A stretch of DNA of 64,000 bases, from positions 186,001-250,000 of the forward strand of contig NZ_JACIEI010000003.1 of NCBI RefSeq assembly GCF_014196805.1, written 5' to 3'. Shown one piece after another: positions 45,571 to 55,111 of the stretch. Origin of the DNA: Sulfitobacter undariae (lineage in GTDB: Bacteria > Pseudomonadota > Alphaproteobacteria > Rhodobacterales > Rhodobacteraceae). The notes under the pieces were generated by a model that had not been told where the DNA came from, did no database searches, and worked only from the letters and a program-made list of their open reading frames with translations. Within the stretch, counting starts at the first letter, position 1; every line of letters starts with the position of its first letter. The translations under genes and the position numbers were made by a program.

Positions 45571-46248
45571 TCAGCCTTTGCGGGCTTCTTGCCATTCACG
45601 AGGAGATTTGAGAAATTTTTCTACCTCGTTCAATGTCGCCTCTGGGAAGGCTGCCTGTGCTTTGGCTTCGGCCAGAACATCCCACCATGTGCACAGGTGG
45701 TGCAGTGCCACACCGTGGTCACCCAAGGTCTTTTCCGTTTCAGGGAAAATGTCGTAATAGAAAATGACAGCCGTATGGCCACAGGTTGCCCCTGTCTCGC
45801 GGATCGCATCGACAAAGCTGAGCTTGGAGCCGCCATCGGTGGTCAGGTCTTCGACCAAAAGCACGCGCTGGCCTTCGGACATATCGCCCTCAATACGGGC
45901 GTTGCGGCCATAGCCTTTGGGCTTTTTGCGCACATAGGTCATGGGCAGGGCCATACGTTCAGCGACAAGAGCGGCAAAAGGGATGCCTGCGGTTTCTCCA
46001 CCAGCGATGTTGTCAAACGCCTCAAACCCCGCGTTGCGCATGACTGTGATGGTTAGGAAATCCATCAAGGTTGAGCGGATGCGCGGATAGCTGATCAGCT
46101 TGCGACAGTCGATATAGCTGGGCGATGGCAGGCCGGATGCCAGCGTATAGGGCGTATCGGTGTTAAAGTTTACTGCACCGATTTCCAGCAACATGCGGGC
46201 AGTCAGGCGGGCGATTTCGGAGGCATCAGGGTAGGTCGTGGGGATCAT
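45571..46248 (-). CDS. pyrE: Orotate phosphoribosyltransferase
   Basis: Converts orotate and PRPP to OMP in pyrimidine synthesis. 225 residues, with the PRPP loop [21 protein letters not shown] near residue 120 and a [19 protein letters not shown] flexible loop near 100. The lead [34 protein letters not shown] is typical. It follows pyrC by 58 bases in the same direction. Confidence 0.95.
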   Translation of the reverse strand: MIPTTYPDASEIARLTARMLLEIGAVNFNTDTPYTLASGLPSPSYIDCRKLISYPRIRSTLMDFLTITVMRNAGFEAFDNIAGGETAGIPFAALVAERMALPMTYVRKKPKGYGRNARIEGDMSEGQRVLLVEDLTTDGGSKLSFVDAIRETGATCGHTAVIFYYDIFPETEKTLGDHGVALHHLCTWWDVLAEAKAQAAFPEATLNEVEKFLKSPREWQEARKG

Positions 46249-46306
46249 GTCGGACGGTCCTTGGAGTGACAGCAGCGGATTGAGATAAAATAGCGCCGGA
46301 CAGCGG

Positions 46307-47338
46307 TTAGACTGTCCAGTTTAGCGGCATGGCGGGGTCAAAGATGGTGACAGGGCCTTCAGGCGTGTCCACATGGCTGGGATATTCAGGCGCATTGCGC
46401 GACAGGGTGAGCGTCGCCTCGTTTGGGGCCAAACCGTAAAATGCCGGGCCGTTAAGCGATGTGAAGGCTTCGAGTTTGTCCAGCGCGTTATCCTGCTCAA
46501 ATACTTCGGCTAGAATGGCCATCGTATTGGGCGCGGTAAAGCACCCCGCGCAGCCGCACGGCAGCAATTTGTTAGCATCTGTGTGCGGTGCGGAATCAGT
46601 GCCAAGGAAGAAGCGGGCATCGCCAGAAGTAGCCGCATCGCGCAGAGCGAGGCGGTGTTCTTCGCGTTTGGCAACGGGTAGGCAATAGTAATGTGGTTTG
46701 ATGCCGCCGACGAGGATGTGATTGCGGTTGATCACCAGATGATGCGTTGTGATGGTCGCACCGAGGTTCGTATCATTGGCACGCACATAATCCACAGCAT
46801 TGGAGGTGGTGATATGCTCCATGATCACGCGCAGCTCTGGGTGGTCGCGGCGGATCGGGTCAAGGACACGGTCAATGAAAACGGATTCGCGGTCGAAGAT
46901 ATCAATGTCTGCGTCAGTGACTTCGCCGTGCATACATAATGGCAGGCCGATTTCTGCCATTTTTTCCAGTACTTTAGATACGTTGCTAAAGTTGGCAACG
47001 CCTGAGGCGGAATTGGTTGTCGCGCCTGCGGGGTAGAGCTTTACAGCCTTAACAAGACCTTCGGCATGGGCGGCCGCGACGTCTGCCGGATCGGTGTTCT
47101 CGGTCAGATACAACGTCATTAGCGGCGTGAAATCATCGCCCTCAGGTACTGCGGCTAGGATGCGGTCGCGGTATGCGCGGGCATCATTGGCTGTGACCAC
47201 GGGCGGCACCAGATTGGGCATGATGATCGCACGGGCGAAGTGGCGGGAGGTGTGAGGAAGCACGGCGCGCAGCATATCGCCGTCGCGCAGGTGCAGGTGC
47301 CAGTCGTCTGGACGGCGGATCGTGAGCTTTTGTGTCAT
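46307..47338 (-). CDS. pyrC: Dihydroorotase (class II)
   Basis: Zinc amidohydrolase closing carbamoyl aspartate to dihydroorotate. 343 residues like E. coli PyrC: the [10 protein letters not shown] metal pair near residue 13, [13 protein letters not shown] near 94 with the carboxylated Lys, MEHITTS near 170, and [10 protein letters not shown] near 242 with the catalytic Asp. Likely co-transcribed with pyrE. Confidence 0.96.
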   Translation of the reverse strand: MTQKLTIRRPDDWHLHLRDGDMLRAVLPHTSRHFARAIIMPNLVPPVVTANDARAYRDRILAAVPEGDDFTPLMTLYLTENTDPADVAAAHAEGLVKAVKLYPAGATTNSASGVANFSNVSKVLEKMAEIGLPLCMHGEVTDADIDIFDRESVFIDRVLDPIRRDHPELRVIMEHITTSNAVDYVRANDTNLGATITTHHLVINRNHILVGGIKPHYYCLPVAKREEHRLALRDAATSGDARFFLGTDSAPHTDANKLLPCGCAGCFTAPNTMAILAEVFEQDNALDKLEAFTSLNGPAFYGLAPNEATLTLSRNAPEYPSHVDTPEGPVTIFDPAMPLNWTV

Positions 47339-47399
47339 GCCAGCGTGCTAGCACGCAAGGGCAGGCCGCGCTAGTCGTCTTTGTCGGGCGGGGGCCTAC

Positions 47400-48338
47400 T
47401 TAGTCTTCACTCAGATCCATGGATTTCTGCAGGCTTTCTAGACGATTTTTGAAACGGGGCGCGCGCATGCGTGACGAAACATTATGGGCCCAGGCATAGA
47501 TCAACTGTTTGCGACCACTCCTTTCGAGGGTTTTCAACACGTTGCGCAGGTAGGGCAAGTGCTCACGACGTGCACGCATCATTTTTGCAAAACTCAGATC
47601 ATCAAGCGTATTTTGCGAGATCGCGAGCAGCAGAGGCTCCAGCTGACCCATCTCTAGTAGGTCGGTTTGAATTGCACTGCCCATATGGCGCATCCGTAGT
47701 TTTTGGATGTAGGGGCGGGTGAAAAGGGCCGCGTGCATCGCATCCAGTTGTTCGTTCGGGTCATAGATCACATAGGCTTTGGCAGCACCCTCCAGCATAT
47801 CGGGTGCAAAACCGTACCGCGAAGTGAAATCGGTCCGTCGCATGGTCATAAAGCGATCGTCCCATTCTGTTACACGGGGATCTAACGTTGCTTGGGGCTG
47901 AACGGCAAGGATGAGGGCTTCGGGCGAGGCAACAGAGAAAGCGGCAGCGGCGTATGCACAAGGGCCTGCGCCATAGAAAATAACTTGTTCGAAATCGTCA
48001 AAGAAACCGTCATCAATCAAGCGGTCAAAGTAGGCGTAGATGTCGGGGTCGCGAAACCATGTATCGCCGTTAGAGGTGATACATAGACTGGACCAATCGT
48101 GGCCCAGCATCATTTCCCAACCCAAAGGCTGTGCAAGGGGGGAGAGTGCCGGAATGCCCTGAAGTGTCTCGAAAGAAACCAGAAGTGTGGCAGATTTTTC
48201 GACAAAGGCGGCATAATGGCGGTTGCCCAACTTCTCAAAGTAGCCGTTTTCTTCGCAGAGCTCTTCAACAGCGATCAGCCAGTCTGCTGTTTTCATGCCC
48301 GCCAGTGATGTCTCGAAATTCAGGCTCTTGTCGACCAT
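47400..48338 (-). CDS. Roseobacter-type protein of unknown function
   Basis: About 312 residues from ATG 48338, with GAGGA upstream. A helical first part (MKTADWLIAVEELCEENGYFEKLGNRHYAAFVEKS), a central alpha/beta domain (VIFYGAGPCAYAAAAFSVASPEALILAVQPQATLDPRV) that resembles an alpha/beta-hydrolase-like nucleotide fold, and a basic C-terminal helical domain (SRMRAPRFKNRLESLQ). Relatives in databases are sometimes called phosphoadenosine phosphosulfate reductase, but no Cys-Gly-Leu-His motif is present, so that name is not supported. Possibly a polysaccharide-related protein, given its neighbours. Confidence 0.6.
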   Translation of the reverse strand: MVDKSLNFETSLAGMKTADWLIAVEELCEENGYFEKLGNRHYAAFVEKSATLLVSFETLQGIPALSPLAQPLGWEMMLGHDWSSLCITSNGDTWFRDPDIYAYFDRLIDDGFFDDFEQVIFYGAGPCAYAAAAFSVASPEALILAVQPQATLDPRVTEWDDRFMTMRRTDFTSRYGFAPDMLEGAAKAYVIYDPNEQLDAMHAALFTRPYIQKLRMRHMGSAIQTDLLEMGQLEPLLLAISQNTLDDLSFAKMMRARREHLPYLRNVLKTLERSGRKQLIYAWAHNVSSRMRAPRFKNRLESLQKSMDLSED

Positions 48339-48573
48339 TTGCGCGTCCTCAATTATTCGGCCTAGCGTAGATTGCATGCCATTTCAGGCAGCTGGATAGC
48401 AAGTGAATAGGGCAGAATTGCGGAGAATTGTCTCATTTTTAAGGCGTGTTTAAGGCCTCTCTGCGTCCAAGGTTTGCATGATGTACCATGAAACGTGCAG
48501 CATTATGTGACACAGGCTGGGAAGGGGGATATCCTCGCAGGTACATTGATACAGGCGGCGTTACTGGGATTCC

Positions 48574-50952
48574 CTAGCTCTCTGTGTCGAGAATAAGGGC
48601 ATATGCGACACGCTCGGTTGCGGTCAGTTTGAACGCCAGCGCCTCTTTATAGATGTCCGCGAATTCGGGATTTATGTGAAGCTCATCGGCCTTTGCACGA
48701 TGCCACTGCAAGCCCTTTTTATGCCAGCCGCGCAGTGCGTCATCTTGCATCAGGCGGTTATATTCTAACGTCATGCGAGGTGAATTGCGTTGAATCGTGA
48801 CGTCCTTGAAATCTGACCAATCCATGCGAATCCAATAGTTAATCCCGATCGAGCGATCCACATGCAGGGCGCGGCCCCGTTGGCGTTTGATCAGGAAACT
48901 CTCAGCGGAGCGCAAGGCATAGTGATTTAGTTGCAAAAGATCATAGCCGATGGTCTTTTGGGACGATCTCCAGCCGTTTTCGGCAAGGTCACTTGTCATG
49001 TCCATGCCCGACCCGTTGACCCATTTTACTTTCTTTTTGAAATTGTCACGTAGCTTGTTTGGGCGGTGGCATGAGAGTTTTTCATAGGCCCCGATGTTTT
49101 TGAAAATGGTTTTGAAACCCCAGACCGTATGCGGTTTGGGGCAGTATTTTGGGGCACAGGTATCAAACTGGTCAATGACCCTGTCGTCGCTCAGCTTGGT
49201 TACGCCGTTATGCCCGAACAGCCGCCACGTCATGGCTACATTGGTGGCATCAGGCACGGCGTCAAAGAAATCCTGCACGGTGCCGTTACCACAACGGACA
49301 TTGATGAATTCATCCACATCGATGTGGGTGATCCATTCGGCGTTTTTGATCAGAGGTTCTTCTTGGGCTAGGTTCAAGGCGTGTTGCTGGGGCGAGTTTC
49401 CTGTCCATCCGTCATTGTTGCGATGTTGAAGAATACCCATGTCTTGCAACCGGTCCAGAATTTCGCTGGTCCCGTCTTCGCAACCGTTTGTATAGATGAG
49501 AAAATTATCGATCCCTATCGCGCGGTGATAAGCGACCCATTCGACAATATAGGGGGCTTCGTTTTTCATACATCCGACAATCACATTGCCGGAGTTGCCT
49601 TCGGGTAGTTTGCGCGGGGGCATCGGCGTGTAAGGGGCGGATAGTGTGGTTTCATCAACCGTGCCCATTTCGTTGTGCGGAGCGAAGGGGGAATTGCGCA
49701 GCTTTTCGACCTTTTTAGGCTTCAAAGGAGGCATCTGCTTGCGCGTGGTGCTCTTCTCCCCGTTTTGGTCGCGGCGGGGCGTCACATCTGCTGGTGCGCT
49801 TGCCGTAGGGGCCAGATCATCGCCTTGTTTAGATCTTTCTTCACGGGCGGCTTTGTTGATACGCCACATAAGCCCAAGCAGGTATTGCGAGGGGCGAAAG
49901 CCATAGAGCGGATCGGCTTCGGTCCAGCTCTCATTCGGAGTCGGGGCACTGGCTGGAGGGTGGAATGTGTGGGCGTTCAACCCTGAATGCTGCTTGAGCA
50001 AGGTTTCATAGCCTTGTGCAAAATACCGGGTAATCGGGCCCAAGCTGGCCAAATCAAGAGGCGGGCCTTCTACTGCTATTTCTTGCACAAATCCGCGCCA
50101 TAGTTTGCGGGGCAGGGTATGCTGGCCGTTGGCAAGTACCTTTAGGATCAGGGCATTTAACTGCCGGCCCCGCGTCAGGGCGGCAGCGCTCATCGGGGTG
50201 GGGAGTGAGGTCGCCGCGGCTTTGCCCAGAGGCTCTTTGATGTCAAAGGCGCGTGCGATGTCTTCTGTCACATCAGGTGTGGTAAAACGATCTTCGTCAT
50301 AGCTGTGGAGTGCGACGTTGCCTTTACCAAATGTGCCTTCCCAGAACGTCACCAATGCAGGTAAGTCCAGCCAGTGAATAGGGGATTGGGTCTCTGCAAA
50401 AACGCCCCTTTCCGGGGTGATCTGTGGGCAGGCTTCCAAGGCGGCTTGCCACCAGTCACTTTGTGTTACCAGATCGAATTCGGCCTGTAAGCTGAGGCCG
50501 CGCCCCCGCAAAATTTGTGTAGCATAGGCACGTGACAGCATACGTGCAGGCGAATCAACATGAGCAATCACGCGGATGTCTTTGGACAAAGGGGCAAGCA
50601 TGGCACGTAAACGTTCAAGCTCGGATGTGGTGCGCAAGCTGTTGCCGAGGTCCGCACATGACAGGATCAGTGTGTCAGGTTTTTTGTTTTCAACCTCGCG
50701 GGCCAAACCCGCGACAACAGAGGCACGCAGCGTTTCTTGTTTTTGCGGTGTAACATATCCACGGCTATAACGAAGATGGTCTATATGATCTGGGTCTGTA
50801 GCAGCAATGAACAAACGTGCATGGTTTTTAACGCCGGGGCTACGGGCAAATAGAATGCCGCTGCGCTGCAATTGTGCGCGCTTTTCTGCCAGCACAGATT
50901 GGACGCGTTCGGCGCCTGTCTCGTCAGGGCCAATGTGAAGGTAAATGCGCAT
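48574..50952 (-). CDS. Fusion of sulfotransferase-like domain and family 2 glycosyltransferase
   Basis: 792 residues in two folds. Residues 1 to about 330 look like a sulfotransferase, but the PAPS loop HIGxxKTGTT reads HIGPDETGAERVQ, so Lys and Thr are lost; it is probably non-catalytic. A linker of about 100 residues is Pro/Lys-rich. The C-terminal part from about 450 is a Glyco_tranf_2_4 type: NVIVGCMKNEAPYIVEWVAYHRAIGIDNFLIYTNGCEDGT, DxD motif ITHIDVDEFINV near 535, and HYALRSAESFLIKRQRG near 685. Starts overlapping the sulfotransferase gene stop (TAATG). Probably acts on a surface glycan. Confidence 0.75.
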   Translation of the reverse strand: MRIYLHIGPDETGAERVQSVLAEKRAQLQRSGILFARSPGVKNHARLFIAATDPDHIDHLRYSRGYVTPQKQETLRASVVAGLAREVENKKPDTLILSCADLGNSLRTTSELERLRAMLAPLSKDIRVIAHVDSPARMLSRAYATQILRGRGLSLQAEFDLVTQSDWWQAALEACPQITPERGVFAETQSPIHWLDLPALVTFWEGTFGKGNVALHSYDEDRFTTPDVTEDIARAFDIKEPLGKAAATSLPTPMSAAALTRGRQLNALILKVLANGQHTLPRKLWRGFVQEIAVEGPPLDLASLGPITRYFAQGYETLLKQHSGLNAHTFHPPASAPTPNESWTEADPLYGFRPSQYLLGLMWRINKAAREERSKQGDDLAPTASAPADVTPRRDQNGEKSTTRKQMPPLKPKKVEKLRNSPFAPHNEMGTVDETTLSAPYTPMPPRKLPEGNSGNVIVGCMKNEAPYIVEWVAYHRAIGIDNFLIYTNGCEDGTSEILDRLQDMGILQHRNNDGWTGNSPQQHALNLAQEEPLIKNAEWITHIDVDEFINVRCGNGTVQDFFDAVPDATNVAMTWRLFGHNGVTKLSDDRVIDQFDTCAPKYCPKPHTVWGFKTIFKNIGAYEKLSCHRPNKLRDNFKKKVKWVNGSGMDMTSDLAENGWRSSQKTIGYDLLQLNHYALRSAESFLIKRQRGRALHVDRSIGINYWIRMDWSDFKDVTIQRNSPRMTLEYNRLMQDDALRGWHKKGLQWHRAKADELHINPEFADIYKEALAFKLTATERVAYALILDTES

Positions 50953-51581
50953 TACTCTGTTCTATATTTTCGGTTCGCGTTGGCGCGCCCCCACCATGGT
51001 AACTCTGTACCAAGATGTGCCGCCACGGCGGATTGGGCGCCTGTATCCGAAACGTCATAAGCCAGAAATGACGGGTCACCGGAAAATATAACGTCTAGGT
51101 GCGCGTAATGCCCGTCGATCCACTGGATGCGTTCGCGTGAGGTTTCGCCATAGCCCTCGGGCAGGCCGGGAATGCCCGATTTCGGTAACCTATCTGTGCC
51201 CAAGTCAGACCACGCCAGCATGGATTGTGACAGGTCCCAACTGTCGCGGCGCGAGGCGACAAAGCGCACGTCGGGGTGGTGTTTGCGAATGGCATCAATC
51301 AGAGCGAAATCCATTTGCGGCCACAGGGATTTCCCTTGCCGCAGGCAGCTTAATTCGGTGAGGGCTGTAAAATCCTCAAACAGCGCGCCCGGGTCTCCGC
51401 TTTGGAAATACCCCTGATATAGTACATCTGCCACAAAGGCGTCTTTGAGATGCGCCGCGTTGGTCTGGCGTGGACGGATGCGGTGATCTGCGACGAGATA
51501 CCCAGCAACCTTCAGGGCGTGGGCAAGTGACGTTGTACCGGTTTTAGGTAAGCCAAGGTTCACAACTTTGAGGGTGCTCAT
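50952..51581 (-). CDS. Sulfotransferase family protein
   Basis: 209 residues from ATG 51581 with GGAGGAAG just before it. The PAPS loop VNLGLPKTGTTSLAHALK is intact (residues 6-22), followed by a 3'-phosphate site candidate VRFVASRRDSWDLSQSML near residue 110 and a Trp-rich C-terminus. It would transfer sulfate to a sugar or lipid acceptor. It overlaps the glycosyltransferase stop on one side (ATGA) and the fusion gene on the other, so the three are one coupled operon. Confidence 0.8.
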   Translation of the reverse strand: MSTLKVVNLGLPKTGTTSLAHALKVAGYLVADHRIRPRQTNAAHLKDAFVADVLYQGYFQSGDPGALFEDFTALTELSCLRQGKSLWPQMDFALIDAIRKHHPDVRFVASRRDSWDLSQSMLAWSDLGTDRLPKSGIPGLPEGYGETSRERIQWIDGHYAHLDVIFSGDPSFLAYDVSDTGAQSAVAAHLGTELPWWGRANANRKYRTE

Positions 51582-52630
51582 ACCACTTCCTCCCATAGTC
51601 CCAGTTCACGCAGTATCGCCTCTTCTTGCGGCGGAAGTTTGGACGCCGTCCGCAATTGTGTTTGCATGTCACGGTATACCTTTTGTTCCAACAGCGCATC
51701 ACGGCGTGCGATATGCGCGGCAACACTGGCCTCATGCAAGGTGCCGATGTTGGCTTGCGCCTTGAGGGCGTCCATACGGGCGGTCATTGCAGGCAGGTAG
51801 CGGTGGATTGACGTATCCTCCCAAGCGGGATCGTTGCGTTCACGCCAATAGATATCGTCAAACGCGCGATTTTCGCGGTTCACATCGCCACGGTCATTTT
51901 TGACCAAATAGCTATCCATACTGCGCAGAGCGTAGTGATTGAGGGTCGCAAACTTCCGCGATCCGGCCGCAGGAAAGCAACGGATGTGGCGTGGCAAGGC
52001 GGCGGTAAGGAAACGGTTTGGCACTTTGCGGCCTGCGCCGTCTGTCCATTCGAGGAGCGCGCTGGATTGCACATTGTCCCGAGAAAACGGGCGATGCGCA
52101 CCGTAGTATTTGAGCGGAAAATCCTGACGGACCAGTGTCTTGACTTCAATCGCTGCTTCGCCGCGCCAGATGTCGGGGTTGTGGCAGTGGGTGAATTGTT
52201 TGATCACGGGGCGGTCTTGGAATGTCTCGATATCGTTGTTGGCGAAAAACTGAAAATTTAAACTGATCGCTTGCGGATTACCGCAGGCCTCTATCAATGC
52301 AGGCAGGCTGTGATCGCCGACATGGATGTTCGGAAACTCATCGACATCTGCAATCCAGACCCAATCGGCATTGCGCACGATGTCCCGCTTTTTCGCGTCT
52401 TTAAGCGCTTCCATCTGGTAATTGCGACCCTCGGCAGGGTTGGGCAGGTGTTGGACATGTTCCAGTTCTTGCAGTGCATTCAGCAGGGTGTCCGTGCCGT
52501 CGTCACAATCGTTGGAGTAGAACAGAAAATCTGTGACGCCGATGCATTGGTGATAGGCGATCCACTCCAGCAAAAATGGCCCTTCGTTCTTTACGCATGT
52601 AACCGCAGTGATTTTCAGGTCATTTGCCAT
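51578..52630 (-). CDS. Glycosyltransferase family 2-like protein
   Basis: About 350 residues, Glyco_tranf_2_4 type: ITAVTCVKNEGPFLLEWIAYHQCIGVTDFLFYSNDCDDGT at the N-terminus, DxD motif VWIADVDEFPNIHV near residue 98, and HYALRSMDSYLVKNDRGDVNRENRAF near 235, which also occurs in the fusion protein downstream. First gene of the operon with the sulfotransferase and the fusion. Probably builds a sulfated exopolysaccharide or O-glycan; the sugars are unknown. Start ATG 52630 (MANDLKI); 52642 possible. Confidence 0.8.
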   Translation of the reverse strand: MANDLKITAVTCVKNEGPFLLEWIAYHQCIGVTDFLFYSNDCDDGTDTLLNALQELEHVQHLPNPAEGRNYQMEALKDAKKRDIVRNADWVWIADVDEFPNIHVGDHSLPALIEACGNPQAISLNFQFFANNDIETFQDRPVIKQFTHCHNPDIWRGEAAIEVKTLVRQDFPLKYYGAHRPFSRDNVQSSALLEWTDGAGRKVPNRFLTAALPRHIRCFPAAGSRKFATLNHYALRSMDSYLVKNDRGDVNRENRAFDDIYWRERNDPAWEDTSIHRYLPAMTARMDALKAQANIGTLHEASVAAHIARRDALLEQKVYRDMQTQLRTASKLPPQEEAILRELGLWEEVV

Positions 52631-52876
52631 TGGCCGCTCCATCGGAAGCCGCCGCGCAGTGCTCGGGGTTTAACATTGTCGCCTCATATTTCGGGTCGCA
52701 GTGCCATTTAGGCCCGTAACCTCTTAATTACTTACATATACGATGCCACTTTGCGCGAATCCCGTCAATCTACGGACATAAGGGGATGGTATATCGTGAC
52801 AAATCTATCGGTGACGCCTTGACCGAAACGCGAAGCGGTGGCCTTGTGGGCAGGTCAAATGCTGGGGAGGCGACAG

Positions 52877-53782
52877 ATGACAGATATTTCATCCATAGAT
52901 GCAGTGCAAAAGATGCTGGCAGATCAAGGCTATGTCTGTAGCCGTGCATTGGGTACGGTTGTTTTCCTAAGTCTGAAGCTGGGCCGCCCGTTGTTTCTGG
53001 AGGGGGAAGCAGGTGTTGGGAAAACCGAAATCGCCAAAGCGCTTGCTGCTGCGATGGGACGCCGTTTGATCCGTTTGCAATGTTATGAAGGATTGGACGC
53101 TTCGACAGCGGTCTATGAATGGAACTTCGCGGCGCAAATGGTTGCTATTAAAACCGCCGAGGCCACAGGTAGCACAGATCGCGCAGCCCTTAATGCGGAG
53201 CTGTTCAGCGAAGATTTTCTGATCGAGCGCCCGTTGTTACAAGCCTTACGTCCCGATGAAAACGGGGCACCTATTTTGTTGATTGATGAATTGGACCGCA
53301 CGGATGCGCCGTTTGAGGCTTTCCTTCTTGAGGCGCTGAGTGATTTTCAAATTACGATCCCTGAAATGGGCACGATTACAGCGCCCGAGCCGCCTATCGT
53401 CATCCTGACGTCCAACCGCACGCGCGAAGTGCATGACGCGCTGAAACGTCGCTGCTTGTATCATTGGGTCGATTACCCTGATTTCGACCGTGAGATGGAG
53501 ATACTCAATGCCCGTGCGCCTGAAGCCTCAGAAGCGCTGAGCCGGGAAGTGGTTGCATTTGTGCAGCGCCTGCGTACCGAAGACCTGTTCAAAAAACCCG
53601 GTGTTGCCGAAACCATTGATTGGGCGAAATGCCTGTTGGCGCTGGACGCTCTGACGCTGAGCCCCGAAGTCATCGCAGACACGCTTGGCGCGGTTTTGAA
53701 GTACCAAGATGATATCGCCAAGCTGCAAGGCTCGGAAGCGAAACGGCTGCTAGACGAAGCAAGGGCCAGTTTGGACGCATGA
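52877..53782 (+). CDS. MoxR-family AAA+ ATPase (CoxD-like)
   Basis: About 301 residues from ATG 52877, preceded by GGGAGGCG. Walker A GEAGVGKTEIAKALAAAMG near residue 36, Walker B APILLIDELDRTDAPFEAFLLEAL near 123, sensor 1 VILTSNRTREVHDALKRRC near 165, and a lid domain. MoxR ATPases work with VWA proteins to mature metalloenzymes, for instance CoxD/CoxE for carbon monoxide dehydrogenase. The VWA partner follows by 45 bases; no cox structural genes are in the window. Confidence 0.92.
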   Translation: MTDISSIDAVQKMLADQGYVCSRALGTVVFLSLKLGRPLFLEGEAGVGKTEIAKALAAAMGRRLIRLQCYEGLDASTAVYEWNFAAQMVAIKTAEATGSTDRAALNAELFSEDFLIERPLLQALRPDENGAPILLIDELDRTDAPFEAFLLEALSDFQITIPEMGTITAPEPPIVILTSNRTREVHDALKRRCLYHWVDYPDFDREMEILNARAPEASEALSREVVAFVQRLRTEDLFKKPGVAETIDWAKCLLALDALTLSPEVIADTLGAVLKYQDDIAKLQGSEAKRLLDEARASLDA

Positions 53783-53827
53783 GGCATCTGACCCTATCCC
53801 CGCCACCCTACCGGTGGATGATGCCCC

Positions 53828-55093
53828 ATGGTTGAGCATATCCCGCTTGAACTGCCGGATAACCCGCGTCTGACGGGGAACATCACGCATTTTGCCCGCG
53901 CTTTGCGCCGTGGGGGGCTGCCCATTGGGCCGGGGCGGGTGATTGACGCCATTCGTGCGGTGCAGGTGGCGGGGTTCACGGATAAACGTGATTTCTACTG
54001 GACGCTGCATGCCTGTTTTGTGAATCGTCCCGAACATTCGCGCATTTTTGCTCAGCTCTTTCGCCTTTACTGGCGTGATCCGCGGTATCTGGAACATATG
54101 ATGGCGGCGATGCTGCCTGCCATTCGCGGCGTGCAAGAAGAACGGCCTGCCCAAGCGGCCGAAAAACGCGCAGCCGAGGCATTGCTGGACGGCGCACAAG
54201 CACCGCCAAAGGATGAAACAGACGCGCCAAAGGAAGAGGAAACGCTGATTGAGGTTGATGCCTCGCTGACGATGTCGCCTTCAGAACGGCTCAAGACGTT
54301 GGATTTTGAATTGATGAGTCTGGCCGAGGTGGCCGAGGCCAAGCGCATGCTGGCCCGTCTTTCACTACCGATCAAACCGCTGCCTTCACGGCGCAGCAGC
54401 GCCAGTTTTGGTCAGGGGCGCGTTGATGCTGCCCGTTCTTTGCGTGGTGCCTTGCGACAAGGAGGCGAGATGACCGCGCTGGCGCTCGAAAAGCCCAAAC
54501 CCCGCTGGCCCAATCTGGTGGCGCTTTGCGATATTTCAGGCTCCATGAGCCAATACAGCCGTATCATCCTGCATTTCCTACATGCCGTTGCAAATGAACG
54601 CGGCGCGGGCTGGGCGCAGGTGCATGCGTTTACCTTTGGCACGCAACTGACAAATATCACCCGCCATTTGCGCACCCGTGATGTGGATGCCGCGTTGAAA
54701 GCCGCAGGTGCGCAGGCGCAAGATTGGGAAGGCGGCACAAGGATCGGGCAATCGCTGGATGCCTTCAACCGCGACTGGTCACGCCGTGTTCTGGGGCAGG
54801 GGGCGGTGGTGTTATTGATCACAGACGGGCTGGACCGCGATGATCCTGCTGCGTTGGCGCGTCAGATGCAGCGGTTACATCTTTCGGCGCGGCGGGTGAT
54901 CTGGCTCAACCCTTTGTTGCGCTGGGACGGGTTTGCGCCCAAAGCGGCGGGTATCCGCGCCATGCTGCCGCATGTGGACAGTTTTCGCGCGGGACATTCT
55001 ATTGAATCTCTGGAAGCTTTGGCCGCTGCAATTTCCAAGCCCGATGATGTGGGTGAAAAAGCACGGCTGATGGGGATGATCGAGGGCGCCTAG
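53828..55093 (+). CDS. VWA domain-containing protein (CoxE-like)
   Basis: 421 residues. The N-terminal half (to about 220) has helices with LRRGGLPIGPGRVIDAIRAV and an acidic linker; the C-terminal half is a von Willebrand A domain with a complete MIDAS: DISGSMSQYSRI (about 237), a Thr near GGTRIGQSLD, and ITDGLDRDDP near 335. This layout matches CoxE/YeaD-type partners of MoxR ATPases. Convergent with purL 18 bases downstream. Confidence 0.9.
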   Translation: MVEHIPLELPDNPRLTGNITHFARALRRGGLPIGPGRVIDAIRAVQVAGFTDKRDFYWTLHACFVNRPEHSRIFAQLFRLYWRDPRYLEHMMAAMLPAIRGVQEERPAQAAEKRAAEALLDGAQAPPKDETDAPKEEETLIEVDASLTMSPSERLKTLDFELMSLAEVAEAKRMLARLSLPIKPLPSRRSSASFGQGRVDAARSLRGALRQGGEMTALALEKPKPRWPNLVALCDISGSMSQYSRIILHFLHAVANERGAGWAQVHAFTFGTQLTNITRHLRTRDVDAALKAAGAQAQDWEGGTRIGQSLDAFNRDWSRRVLGQGAVVLLITDGLDRDDPAALARQMQRLHLSARRVIWLNPLLRWDGFAPKAAGIRAMLPHVDSFRAGHSIESLEALAAAISKPDDVGEKARLMGMIEGA

Positions 55094-55111
55094 ACGCCCC
55101 CGAAGATAATC

